The notes below the pieces were generated by a model that saw nothing but the letters and a program-made list of their open reading frames with translations, made no database searches and had not been told where the DNA came from. A stretch of DNA of 39,770 nucleotides from Deltaproteobacteria bacterium (GTDB lineage Bacteria; Myxococcota_A; Polyangia; Polyangiales; Ga0077539), in contig JACRDB010000151.1 in the NCBI GenBank assembly GCA_016218725.1, positions 1-39,770 on the forward strand. The letters are read 5' to 3'. Both the position numbers and the translations under genes were made by a program. Positions 31,117 to 38,530 of this stretch are shown one piece after another (position 1 is the stretch's first letter; the number at the start of each line of letters is the position of its first letter).

Positions 31117-33288
31117 TCATGGCCTCCGACGACGCCGCCCCGCAAGCCCCGCCACCAGGAGCCCGAAGGCAACCCCCGACGGAAGCCCCGAGCTCTTCCC
31201 CCGAAGGTCACACGCACATCCATCCCCACTGAGGGATAGTGTAGGTCCACGTGGGGTGGTGTCGGGTGGTGGAGTCGTGTCTGGTGGAGGGGTGGTGTCC
31301 GGCGGGGGCTCGGTGTCCGGCGGGGGCGTGGTGTCCGGCGGGGGCGTGGTGTCCACGGGGACGTCCTCGGGGCCTGCGTCCGGCGGGGCCACGGGCCTGC
31401 GGGGCTCGCAGCGCGAGCGGGTGGTGTCGCACTGGCGGTCGTTGCTGCAGTCCGCGTCGGTGACGCAGCCGCAGAGGCCCACGGCGAGGCATGCGCTCCC
31501 GACCCCCGTGGGGCTGCACCGGGTGCGGTTCATCTCGCTGCACTGGGCGCAGGTGTTCCCCGCGCCCACGCAGAGCGCCCGGTCCTCGGGGCGGCCGGCG
31601 CAGTCGGTGTCCGCGCGGCACTCGGCGCAGTTGCCCAGCTCCAGGCCCACGCCCCGGAGGCACACCGGGCGCAGCGGCATGCGCGCGCGGCAGTCCATGT
31701 CGAACTGGCATGCGACGGCGCACATGCCCACGCGCTCCGGGTCGTTGGAGGTGCAGTAAAGCTCCTCGCGGCAGCGGTTGCGCTCCGGGGCGACGGAGCA
31801 GCCGTCCACGCAGCGCCGGGCCATCGGGTCGCACACCCTGCCGGAGTCCCGGGCGCCGCAGTTGGCGTCCACGTTGCAGCCGCAGCGGGCCGCGGGGCTC
31901 TCCAGGATGCATGCGCGCCCGTCGGGGCTGGTCCCGCACGCGCCCGCCATGAGCCGGGTGCAGGGCACGCAGCGCCGGGCCTCGGCGTCGCAGATGGGGC
32001 GCGCGGGGTCCGTGCACTCGGCGTCCACGCGACACGGGCGGCAGCTGCGCGTGGCCACGTCGCACAGGGCCGCGTCCGCGGGGCAGTCGGCGTCCGTCCG
32101 GCACTGCGCGCAGCGCCGCAGCGTGCGGTCGCAGAAGGGCGTGGGCATGCGGCAGTCGAGCACCCCGTCGCCCTCGTCCACCATGTCGTTGCAGTTGTCG
32201 TCCACGCCGTTGCAGCGCTCCATGGCCATGCGGTGCCGCGTGCGGTCCCGGGGGTCGCAGTCCATGTCGTCCGGCGTGCCGTCGTCGTCGTCGTCGGGGT
32301 CGCAGGCGTCGCCGCGGCCGTCCATGTCCGTGTCTGTCTGCGTGGCGTTGGGCGCCATCGGGCAGTTGTCACACCCGTCGCCCACGCCGTCGCTGTCCGA
32401 GTCGTCCTGGATGGGGTTCACGGTGTTCGGGCAGTTGTCCCGCACGTCGCACACCCCATCCCCGTCCCGGTCCAGGGCCATCCGACAGATGGGGTCCCCG
32501 CGGAAGGTCAAGCCCAGCACCGCGTCGATCTCGTCGTCGCCGTCCCGGTGCTCCGCCGCGGGGCCGCCGGACACCACGTTCACATACCGAAACACCTGCC
32601 GGTCCGGCAGGCGCCACACGGTGGTGAACCCGTCGGCGATCCAGCCCTCGTGCCAGCCCTCCAGGTACACCCGGTCCAGCCGGGCGAGCACCCAGTGCGT
32701 GCGCCCGTCCATCCCCGCCGCCGTCGCCGACCGGTTGTTCGACAGGTACACCGAGTACTCCAGCACCTCCTCGGGCAAGGGCCCATGGTCCACGATGGGG
32801 AACACCGCCGCCTGGTTGGCCACCCCCCCGAGGTCCCAGATGTTCCCGCTGGACACCCCGTTGTCCCCGGTGTCCTGCACCCACCACATGTCCAGGCACT
32901 CGCCCCGCGCCGCGTACTCCGCCAGGGACCCGCCCAGCGCGATGTACGCGTACGACGTCGGGTCGTAGCTATACCCCGTAGCACCCTCGATGGCGCCGAT
33001 GTAGGTGCCTGTATTCAAGCACCGGGTACCACCGCCGCAGGGGTCCGGGAAGCGCCGGAAGCCCCGGCGGTCGATGCATGTTGGGAAGACCCCATCGTCG
33101 AGGATTCGCGCGGCGATGAGCTCCGCGCGGGTCATGTACCCGAGGAGGTTCCGGAAGCGCTCGACGCCGGAGCCCTGCCACATCCGAGGGTCTTCGGGGT
33201 CCGTCAACGGGATCGCCGTGGCCGTCGCGCCCGTGAGGGCGATCCCGAGTCCCAGGGCGAGGGTGGTCAAGCTCCGTGAGCGCTTCAT
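31117..33288 (-). CDS. MYXO-CTERM surface protein with TSP3 and Cys-rich repeats
   Basis: A 723-residue protein from ATG 33288, giving signal peptide MKRSRSLTTLALGLGIALTG ending ATATA. An N-terminal ~270-residue domain of unknown type (YDPTSYAYIALGGSLAEYA, WVQDTGDNGVSSGNIWDLGG) precedes TSP3 Ca-binding repeats (DRDGDGVCDVRDNCP, DDSDSDGVGDGCDNCP, DTDMDGRGDACDPDDDDDG), a MopE-like CNGVDDNCND unit, and about nine Cys-rich segments (CRTDADCPAD, CRVDAECTD). A PPPDTT repeat region leads to the MYXO-CTERM signal: DGCACDLRG, a hydrophobic helix VAFGLLVAGLAG and a terminal RRRRR. Such proteins are processed by a myxosortase and displayed on the outer surface. TACCGT ends 9 nt before the ATG. First gene of the operon ending in hemH. 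Confidence 0.93.
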   Translation of the reverse strand: MKRSRSLTTLALGLGIALTGATATAIPLTDPEDPRMWQGSGVERFRNLLGYMTRAELIAARILDDGVFPTCIDRRGFRRFPDPCGGGTRCLNTGTYIGAIEGATGYSYDPTSYAYIALGGSLAEYAARGECLDMWWVQDTGDNGVSSGNIWDLGGVANQAAVFPIVDHGPLPEEVLEYSVYLSNNRSATAAGMDGRTHWVLARLDRVYLEGWHEGWIADGFTTVWRLPDRQVFRYVNVVSGGPAAEHRDGDDEIDAVLGLTFRGDPICRMALDRDGDGVCDVRDNCPNTVNPIQDDSDSDGVGDGCDNCPMAPNATQTDTDMDGRGDACDPDDDDDGTPDDMDCDPRDRTRHRMAMERCNGVDDNCNDMVDEGDGVLDCRMPTPFCDRTLRRCAQCRTDADCPADAALCDVATRSCRPCRVDAECTDPARPICDAEARRCVPCTRLMAGACGTSPDGRACILESPAARCGCNVDANCGARDSGRVCDPMARRCVDGCSVAPERNRCREELYCTSNDPERVGMCAVACQFDMDCRARMPLRPVCLRGVGLELGNCAECRADTDCAGRPEDRALCVGAGNTCAQCSEMNRTRCSPTGVGSACLAVGLCGCVTDADCSNDRQCDTTRSRCEPRRPVAPPDAGPEDVPVDTTPPPDTTPPPDTEPPPDTTPPPDTTPPPDTTPRGPTLSLSGDGCACDLRGKSSGLPSGVAFGLLVAGLAGRRRRRP
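31256..31354 (-). repeat. 18-bp tandem repeat encoding PPPDTT units
   Basis: Five 18-bp units plus a half unit, of the type GTGGTGTCCGGCGGGGGC on the plus strand. The three central copies are nearly identical and those nearest the 3' end of the gene have diverged. They encode the stalk before the MYXO-CTERM signal and should vary in copy number. Confidence 0.85.
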
Positions 33289-33297
33289 GAGAGCCGT

Positions 33298-33303
33298 ACG
33301 GTA
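33298..33303 (-). promoter_or_regulatory. TACCGT -10-like box of the MYXO-CTERM/hemH operon
   Basis: Ends 9 nt before ATG 33288; no SD and no clear -35. It lies back to back with the promoter of the rightward gene. Confidence 0.4.
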
Positions 33304-33324
33304 CCACCTCGGCGAGTGAAACGG

Positions 33325-33354
33325 TTGACGCTCGCCCTCGCCGGGGCCTACGGT
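33325..33354 (+). promoter_or_regulatory. sigma70-type promoter of the nine-repeat lipoprotein gene
   Basis: TTGACG-N18-TACGGT, giving a leader of about 40 nt before ATG 33401 that contains a GGAGG SD (inside the short palindrome CTCCGCGGAG). Confidence 0.55.
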
Positions 33355-33400
33355 CCGGGGGGTCGCCCGGGCTGCGGTCCGGACTCCGCGGAGGCAGCTA

Positions 33401-35416
33401 ATGAGAAATTCCTGGGTGGGCCTTTGGACCGTCGCGCTCGCGCTCCTTGGGGGGTGCACGTCGTCACCCCCGGCGGTCACCGACAGCGGTGCGGACACCG
33501 CCGTGGACACGGGGCCTCCCCCCTGCCCGGCGGACACCACCCGCTGCGGGGGCTCTTGCGTGAGCGTCTCCAGGGACCGCGCCCACTGCGGGATGTGCGA
33601 CAACGCCTGCCCCGCCGGGCAGGTGTGTGAAATGGGCCGCTGCCAGCTCTCGTGCCCGATGCCCCAGGTGGCCTGCGGCGGGGCCTGCGTCACCGTGATG
33701 ACCGACAACGCCCACTGCGGGATGTGCGGCAACGCCTGCCCGGCCGGGCAGGTGTGCTCCAACGGGAGGTGCTCCACGGAGTGCGCCATGAGCCTCACCA
33801 CCTGCGGCGGGGACGGGGGCCCGAGGAGCTGCGCGGACACGCGCTCGGACCGGGGCAACTGCGGCGCCTGCGGCATGGCATGCGCCGCGGGCCAGCTCTG
33901 CGAGGCCGGGCGGTGCGTGACCTCGTGCCCCCGGGGCCAGACCGACTGCCTGGGCACCTGCCGGGACCTGGACACGGACCGCGCGGCCTGCGGGGCCTGC
34001 GGGATGGCCTGCCCGAGCGGGCAGGTGTGTGAAATGGGCCGCTGCCAGCTCTCGTGCCCGATGGGGCAGCGGGTCTGCGGCGCCTTCTGCCGAGACGTGA
34101 TGACCGACAACGCCCACTGCGGGATGTGTGGCACCGCGTGCCCGGCCAGCCAGGCTTGCGTGGCCGGGGCCTGCGCCACCACGTGCCCCCCCGGGCAGAA
34201 CCTCTGCGGCGCGCGCTGCGTGACCTTCGCGTCGGACGTGGCCCACTGCGGGCGCTGCGACAACGCCTGCCCGCGGGGCCAGGTGTGCATCGACGGGGGC
34301 TGCCAGCTCGTGTGCCCGACGGGGCAGTCGGCCTGCATGGGGGTGTGCCGGGACCTGAACAACGACCCGGTCAACTGCGGCGAGTGCGGCCGTCGCTGCG
34401 CCGCCGGGACGCTGTGCGCGGGCGGCACCTGCGCGGTGTCCTGCCCGTCGGGGCAGGTGCCGTGTGGTGGGGGCTGCGTCACCCTGGCCACGGACCGGGT
34501 GCACTGTGGCCGCTGCGACAACGCCTGCGGGCGCCTCCAGGTGTGCCTCGCCGGGGCCTGCCAGGTGCCCTGCCCCGAGGGCCGCAACGACTGCGGGGGC
34601 ATGTGCCGGGACCTCCAGACCGACGCGGTCCATTGTGGGCTGTGCGACCGGGCCTGCGCCCGCGGCGAGGTGTGCGACATGGGCGCCTGCCGGGTGCCCC
34701 GGAGCTGCGCGGACCTCCACGCCGCCCGGCCCACGCTGGCCAACGGGCGCTACACCGTGGACTTCGACGGCGCCGGCGGCGAGGCCCCGCTGCAGGTCTT
34801 CTGCGACATGACCTCCGAGGGCGGCGGCTGGACCCTGGTGCTCAAGCTCGGCGGGGCCGCGTTCTGCACGGACAGCCTCCTGTGGACCGCCCGCACGGCG
34901 ATCAACAGCACGCTCCTGGAGGACGACCGCCTCCCGGCCGCGGGCATGGACGGCAGCTCCCCGGCGTTCTACCTCCAGGGGGGCGTCACCCGGCTGCGCT
35001 TCGACACCTCTCGCGGGGCGAGCGTGACGGTGCTCTTCTCCCGCGCGGCCACGGCCCAGAACCTCATCACCACCAATGACGTACCCTTCATGGAGTACCC
35101 CGACCGCGCGGCGTGGAGGATGGCCTTCGGCCATGACCGAAACCGCGCCCCGATCTTCATGCGCGCCGGCGTGGCCGTCCCCGGTGGCCCCATGTGCCGC
35201 ACGGACCCGACCTCCGCGCCCACCGGGTGCGGCCAGCGCTGCATGTTCTGCTACCAGGCCGGCGACGGCGACTGCTGCGGCTGCACCGGCGGCGGCAACG
35301 ACACCAGCTCCGGCATCGGCCTGAACCCCATGTTCTGCGGCGGCGGCGTCGCCAACTGCTCCACCGCCGGGAACTGGTCGGACCCGGGCCTGCGCACCAT
35401 GGTCTGGGCTCGGTAA
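33401..35416 (+). CDS. lipoprotein with nine Cys-rich repeats and fibrinogen-like C-terminus
   Basis: A 671-residue protein; ATG 33401 has GGAGG about 7-11 nt upstream. Signal MRNSWVGLWTVALALLGGC (Leu -3, Gly -1, Thr +2). After a short Asp/Thr linker come nine tandem units of ~43 residues, residues ~42-430, each with the frame C-P-x-G-Q-x-x-C-x-G-x-C-x-x-(15)-H-C-G-x-C-x-x-A-C-x-x-G-Q-V-C-x-x-G-x-C. Units with a 'VTV/VTL' middle alternate loosely with 'RDL' middles. The last ~230 residues are fibrinogen-C-like: SCADLHAARPTLANGRYTV, QVFCDMTSEGGGWTLVLK, and a Cys-dense end (GQRCMFCYQAGDGDCCGC). Fibrinogen-like domains bind sugars or acetyl groups, so a surface adhesin/lectin on a disulfide stalk is likely. 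Confidence 0.9.
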   Translation: MRNSWVGLWTVALALLGGCTSSPPAVTDSGADTAVDTGPPPCPADTTRCGGSCVSVSRDRAHCGMCDNACPAGQVCEMGRCQLSCPMPQVACGGACVTVMTDNAHCGMCGNACPAGQVCSNGRCSTECAMSLTTCGGDGGPRSCADTRSDRGNCGACGMACAAGQLCEAGRCVTSCPRGQTDCLGTCRDLDTDRAACGACGMACPSGQVCEMGRCQLSCPMGQRVCGAFCRDVMTDNAHCGMCGTACPASQACVAGACATTCPPGQNLCGARCVTFASDVAHCGRCDNACPRGQVCIDGGCQLVCPTGQSACMGVCRDLNNDPVNCGECGRRCAAGTLCAGGTCAVSCPSGQVPCGGGCVTLATDRVHCGRCDNACGRLQVCLAGACQVPCPEGRNDCGGMCRDLQTDAVHCGLCDRACARGEVCDMGACRVPRSCADLHAARPTLANGRYTVDFDGAGGEAPLQVFCDMTSEGGGWTLVLKLGGAAFCTDSLLWTARTAINSTLLEDDRLPAAGMDGSSPAFYLQGGVTRLRFDTSRGASVTVLFSRAATAQNLITTNDVPFMEYPDRAAWRMAFGHDRNRAPIFMRAGVAVPGGPMCRTDPTSAPTGCGQRCMFCYQAGDGDCCGCTGGGNDTSSGIGLNPMFCGGGVANCSTAGNWSDPGLRTMVWAR

Positions 35417-35421
35417 GCTCC

Positions 35422-35949
35422 CTACGCCCGCGTCCCTTCGTCCCCCAGGAGCGCGCGCCTCGCCTCGCCCGCCGAGAGCCCGTAGCGCGCCTCCACCCAG
35501 CGCCACGCCACCGCCGTGAGCCTCCCCCCAGGGAGCGCGCACACGTCTCGGACAAAGCCCTCGGAGAGCGCCATCCCCGCCGCCCGCGAGGCCTCCGTCG
35601 CCAGGCGCCCGAGCGCGTCAGGGCCGACCTCGCCGCGCGCTCGCCCCGCCGCGCGACGCGCCGCCAGGGCTCCCCGCAACGCGCCGTGGAAGGCCCAGAG
35701 CCAACGCATCCAGGCCGCGGGGTCCCCAGTGACCGCCGCCTCCCGGAGGGCCCCCGCCCGCCGGGAGAGCACCTCCAGCGGCAGCCGGTCGAGCTCCCGA
35801 AGGGCGCCCGGAAAGCGCGCCGCCAGCGCCCGCAGGACCTCCCTCGGGGCCACCTCCCCGGTGGCGTCATGGGCGCCTCGGAGCGCGAGGAGCGTGTCGT
35901 ATTTGCCCGCCAGGGCCAGGAGTTCCTCTCGTGAGGGGGTGGCGACCAC
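35422..35949 (-). CDS. unknown small protein
   Basis: A 175-residue protein if GTG 35949 is used (VVATPSREELLALAGKYDTLLALR); ATG 36003 is in frame but overlaps the start of the divergent exonuclease gene. Helix-rich, with Arg/Ala-dense segments (MRWLWAFHGALRGALAARRA, VRDVCALPGGRLTAVAWRWV). No signal peptide, membrane span or known motif. The gene ends 5 bp from the convergent lipoprotein gene. It shares a 52-bp divergent region with the exonuclease, which contains the direct repeat GGGTCCC-N7-GGGTCCC. The codon bias supports coding; function unknown. Confidence 0.65.
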   Translation of the reverse strand: MVATPSREELLALAGKYDTLLALRGAHDATGEVAPREVLRALAARFPGALRELDRLPLEVLSRRAGALREAAVTGDPAAWMRWLWAFHGALRGALAARRAAGRARGEVGPDALGRLATEASRAAGMALSEGFVRDVCALPGGRLTAVAWRWVEARYGLSAGEARRALLGDEGTRA

Positions 35950-36001
35950 CGGCGGATCGTGGCATCCAACGGGTCCCTGGCAAAGGGTCCCACCGGGCAC
36001 C

Positions 36002-37216
36002 ATGGACCTGCGAAAGAAGCTCTCCCGGCGCAAGCCCGCCGAGGACACCCCGAAGTCCCCACCGGGCCCAACGGTCCCCGCGGGGCTCTCCTGGCCCATG
36101 GAGGACCTTTCAACACCTTTCGGTACATTGTACGGAAGGGTGTTCAAGCATGGCGCTCGCGGGCGTCACGGGGTGGTGCCGCTGGCGCGGGGGCTCGGGG
36201 CGCGCGGGAGGGCCCTGGCCACGCTCGCGCTGGACCCACGGCTGGAGGGCTTTGACCCCGAGGGGGCGCTCTTTCTCGACACGGAGACCACGGGGCTCTC
36301 CGTGGGCGCCGCCACGCTGGCCTTCCTGGTGGGCCTCGGGGCCTACGAAGACGGCTGCCTCCAGGTGGAGCAGGTCTTCCTGGAGGAGCCCGCGGAGGAG
36401 ACCGCTCTCCTGGAGCGGGTGAGGCACCGGGTGGAGGCATGCCGCACGCTGGTGACCTTCAACGGCAAGAGCTACGACCTGCCGCTCCTGCGCGCGCGCT
36501 TCGTGCTGGCGGGCCTGGAGCCCCTGCCCGAGAGGCCCCACCTGGACCTCTTGCACCTGGCCCGGAGGGTCTACGGCGACCGCGTGGAGCGTTGCAGGCT
36601 CGTACACCTGGAGCGCGAGGTGCTGGGCTTCGAGCGCGACGAGGACATCGCCGGCGAGGAAATCCCGGAGAGGTACCAGGCGTTTCTCCTCCGAGGGGAC
36701 CGCGAGGGGCTCCTGCCGGTGCTCGCCCACAACGTGCTGGACGTGTCGGCCCTGGCGGCGCTCCTCGGGGAGCTCTCCGCGAGGGCGTCCCGGGAGCCCA
36801 CCGAGGGGCGCTTCGAGCCCGAGGACCGCCAGGCGTTGGCGCGCACGGCGCTTCGGGCGGGGGAGGTGCGCTTCGCGCTGACCCTGGCCGAGGAGGTGAC
36901 CCACGCCGGGAGGAGCTCCCCGGAGCTCCGCCGGGACGCCCACGCGCTGATGGCCCGGGTGCACCACAAGAACCGGGACCACGGCGCCGAGAGGGACCGG
37001 CTCCTGGCGGCCCTGGCCCTGTGCCCCTCGGACCCGAAGCTACACCTCAAGCTGTCGCAGTGCTTCGAGCGCCTGCCGGACGGGCTCTCCAAGGCCCTGG
37101 AGCACGGGCTTCGGTCCTCGGGCGCGGAGCCCGAGGACGCCCGCGCGCGGCGCCTCGCGAGGCTCCTCAAGCGGGTGGAGGGCGCACGCCGTCAGCTCCG
37201 GCTGCCGGGCTTCTGA
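36002..37216 (+). CDS. DEDDh-type RNase H-like exonuclease (YprB family)
   Basis: A 404-residue protein from ATG 36002 (MDLRKKLSRRKP); ATG 36098 is a fallback. The exonuclease core is intact: FLDTETTGLS with Asp93 and Glu95 (Exo I), TFNGKSYDLPLL with Asp159 (Exo II), and AHNVLDVSAL with His243 and Asp247 (Exo III), the DEDDh metal-binding set. HLDLLHLARRVYG (180-192) is the characteristic link of YprB-like proteins. The C-terminal third is helical and TPR-like (ARTALRAGEVRFALTLAEEV, LALCPSDPKLHLKLSQCFE), a common partner in this family. Predicted 3'-5' exonuclease on DNA or RNA; the physiological substrate is not established. Followed after 48 bp by an aminotransferase gene on the same strand. 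Confidence 0.88.
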   Translation: MDLRKKLSRRKPAEDTPKSPPGPTVPAGLSWPMEDLSTPFGTLYGRVFKHGARGRHGVVPLARGLGARGRALATLALDPRLEGFDPEGALFLDTETTGLSVGAATLAFLVGLGAYEDGCLQVEQVFLEEPAEETALLERVRHRVEACRTLVTFNGKSYDLPLLRARFVLAGLEPLPERPHLDLLHLARRVYGDRVERCRLVHLEREVLGFERDEDIAGEEIPERYQAFLLRGDREGLLPVLAHNVLDVSALAALLGELSARASREPTEGRFEPEDRQALARTALRAGEVRFALTLAEEVTHAGRSSPELRRDAHALMARVHHKNRDHGAERDRLLAALALCPSDPKLHLKLSQCFERLPDGLSKALEHGLRSSGAEPEDARARRLARLLKRVEGARRQLRLPGF

Positions 37217-37264
37217 GAGGGTTTCGCTGGAGTCTCGCGCGGGCCTGAGGGAAGCTCCGGGGCC

Positions 37265-38530
37265 GTGAGCGAGCCAGCCTTTACCGCGTTCCGCCCGGTG
37301 CCTCGCACCGGGGTGATCTATGTGACCACGGAGGCCCAGCGCCTGGGCTTTCGCCCCGGGGACCGGGAGTGGTGCAACCTGGGCCAGGGTCAACCAGAGA
37401 CGGGCCCCCTCCCGGGAGCGCCCCGGAGGGTGCTCTCCGTGACCATCGACCCGGACGACCAGGAGTACGCCCCGGTGCCGGGCCTCTGGGAGCTGCGCGA
37501 GGCCATCGCGGAGATGTACAACGACCTGTACCGCCGGGGCCGGGGCTCTCGCTACAGCGCGGAGAACGTGTCGGTCTCCGGGGGCGGGCGGGTCTCGCTC
37601 CTGCGCGCGGCGGCGGCGCTGGGGCGCGTGAACCTCGGGCACTTCCTCCCGGACTACACGGCCTATGAAGAGCTCCTGGACGTCTTCCGGCTCTTCTCGC
37701 CCATCCCAATTCTACTCGATCCGTCGCGGGGCTATGCGTTCACGCCCGACGAGCTGGAGCGCGAGGTCGTCGGCCGGGGCCTCGGGGCGGTGCTGGCGTC
37801 GAACCCCTGCAACCCCACCGGGAAGGTGACCTCCGGCGCCGACCTGGACCGCTGGGTGTCCCTCGCGCGGGAGAACGACTGCGCGCTCCTCCTCGACGAG
37901 TTCTACTCGCACTACCTCTGGAACCAGGGCACGCACCCGTGCCCCATGGAGAGCGCCGCGCGCTACGTGGACGACGTGGACCGCGACCCCGTGGTGATCT
38001 TCGACGGCCTCACCAAGAACTGGCGCTACCCTGGCTGGAGGCTCACCTGGACCGTCGCACCGAAGGCCATCATCGACGCGGTGGCCAGCGCCGGGAGCTT
38101 CCTCGACGGGGGCGGCTCCAGGCCCCTGCAGCGCGCCGCCTGCGAGGTGGTCACCAGCGCCTGGGCGCGGCAGGAGACCGCCGCCATCCAACAGACCTTC
38201 CGCGCCAAGAGGGACCTCCTGGTGGGGGGCCTTGAGGCCCTCGGGGTGCGCTTCGACCGCGCCCCGGAGGGGGGCTTCTACGGCTGGGGCTCCGTGGCCG
38301 CGCTCCCTCCGCCGCTCCACACCGGCGCGGGCTTCTTCCGCGCGGCCCTGGAGCGCAAGGTGATCACCGTCCCCGGCGAGTTCTTCGACGTGAACCCCGG
38401 CAAGCGCCGCGGGGGCCGCGCCTCGCGCTTCCGGGACCACGTGCGCTTCTCCTTCGGCCCCGAGCGCGCCTCCCTGGAGACCGCCCTGGAGCGCCTGCGG
38501 CACATGGTGGCCGAGGCCACTACCGCGTAG
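37265..38530 (+). CDS. class I/II PLP-dependent aminotransferase
   Basis: A 421-residue fold-type I aminotransferase. Landmarks: NLGQGQPETG near the N-terminus, SNPCNPTGK with Asn183, LLLDEFYSHY with Asp211 and Tyr214 contacting the cofactor, and FDGLTKNWRYPGWRLTW with the Schiff-base Lys251. The C-terminal RFSF-type substrate region is present (HVRFSFGPE). The start is GTG 37265, with no in-frame ATG nearby and a weak GAGGGAAG upstream. Relatives act on aspartate, aromatic or alanine-type amino acids, and the exact substrate cannot be read from sequence. It converges with and overlaps the 3' end of the next gene by 11 bp. Confidence 0.9.
   Translation: MSEPAFTAFRPVPRTGVIYVTTEAQRLGFRPGDREWCNLGQGQPETGPLPGAPRRVLSVTIDPDDQEYAPVPGLWELREAIAEMYNDLYRRGRGSRYSAENVSVSGGGRVSLLRAAAALGRVNLGHFLPDYTAYEELLDVFRLFSPIPILLDPSRGYAFTPDELEREVVGRGLGAVLASNPCNPTGKVTSGADLDRWVSLARENDCALLLDEFYSHYLWNQGTHPCPMESAARYVDDVDRDPVVIFDGLTKNWRYPGWRLTWTVAPKAIIDAVASAGSFLDGGGSRPLQRAACEVVTSAWARQETAAIQQTFRAKRDLLVGGLEALGVRFDRAPEGGFYGWGSVAALPPPLHTGAGFFRAALERKVITVPGEFFDVNPGKRRGGRASRFRDHVRFSFGPERASLETALERLRHMVAEATTA

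Noticed and set aside
31256..31354. CRISPR-like short repeat array
   Set aside because: The 18-bp units are contiguous with no spacers and encode PPPDTT in frame, so it is a coding minisatellite.
33289..33400. Small RNA or riboswitch in the divergent gap
   Set aside because: Only promoters and an SD within a short palindrome are evident; no conserved aptamer-like fold.
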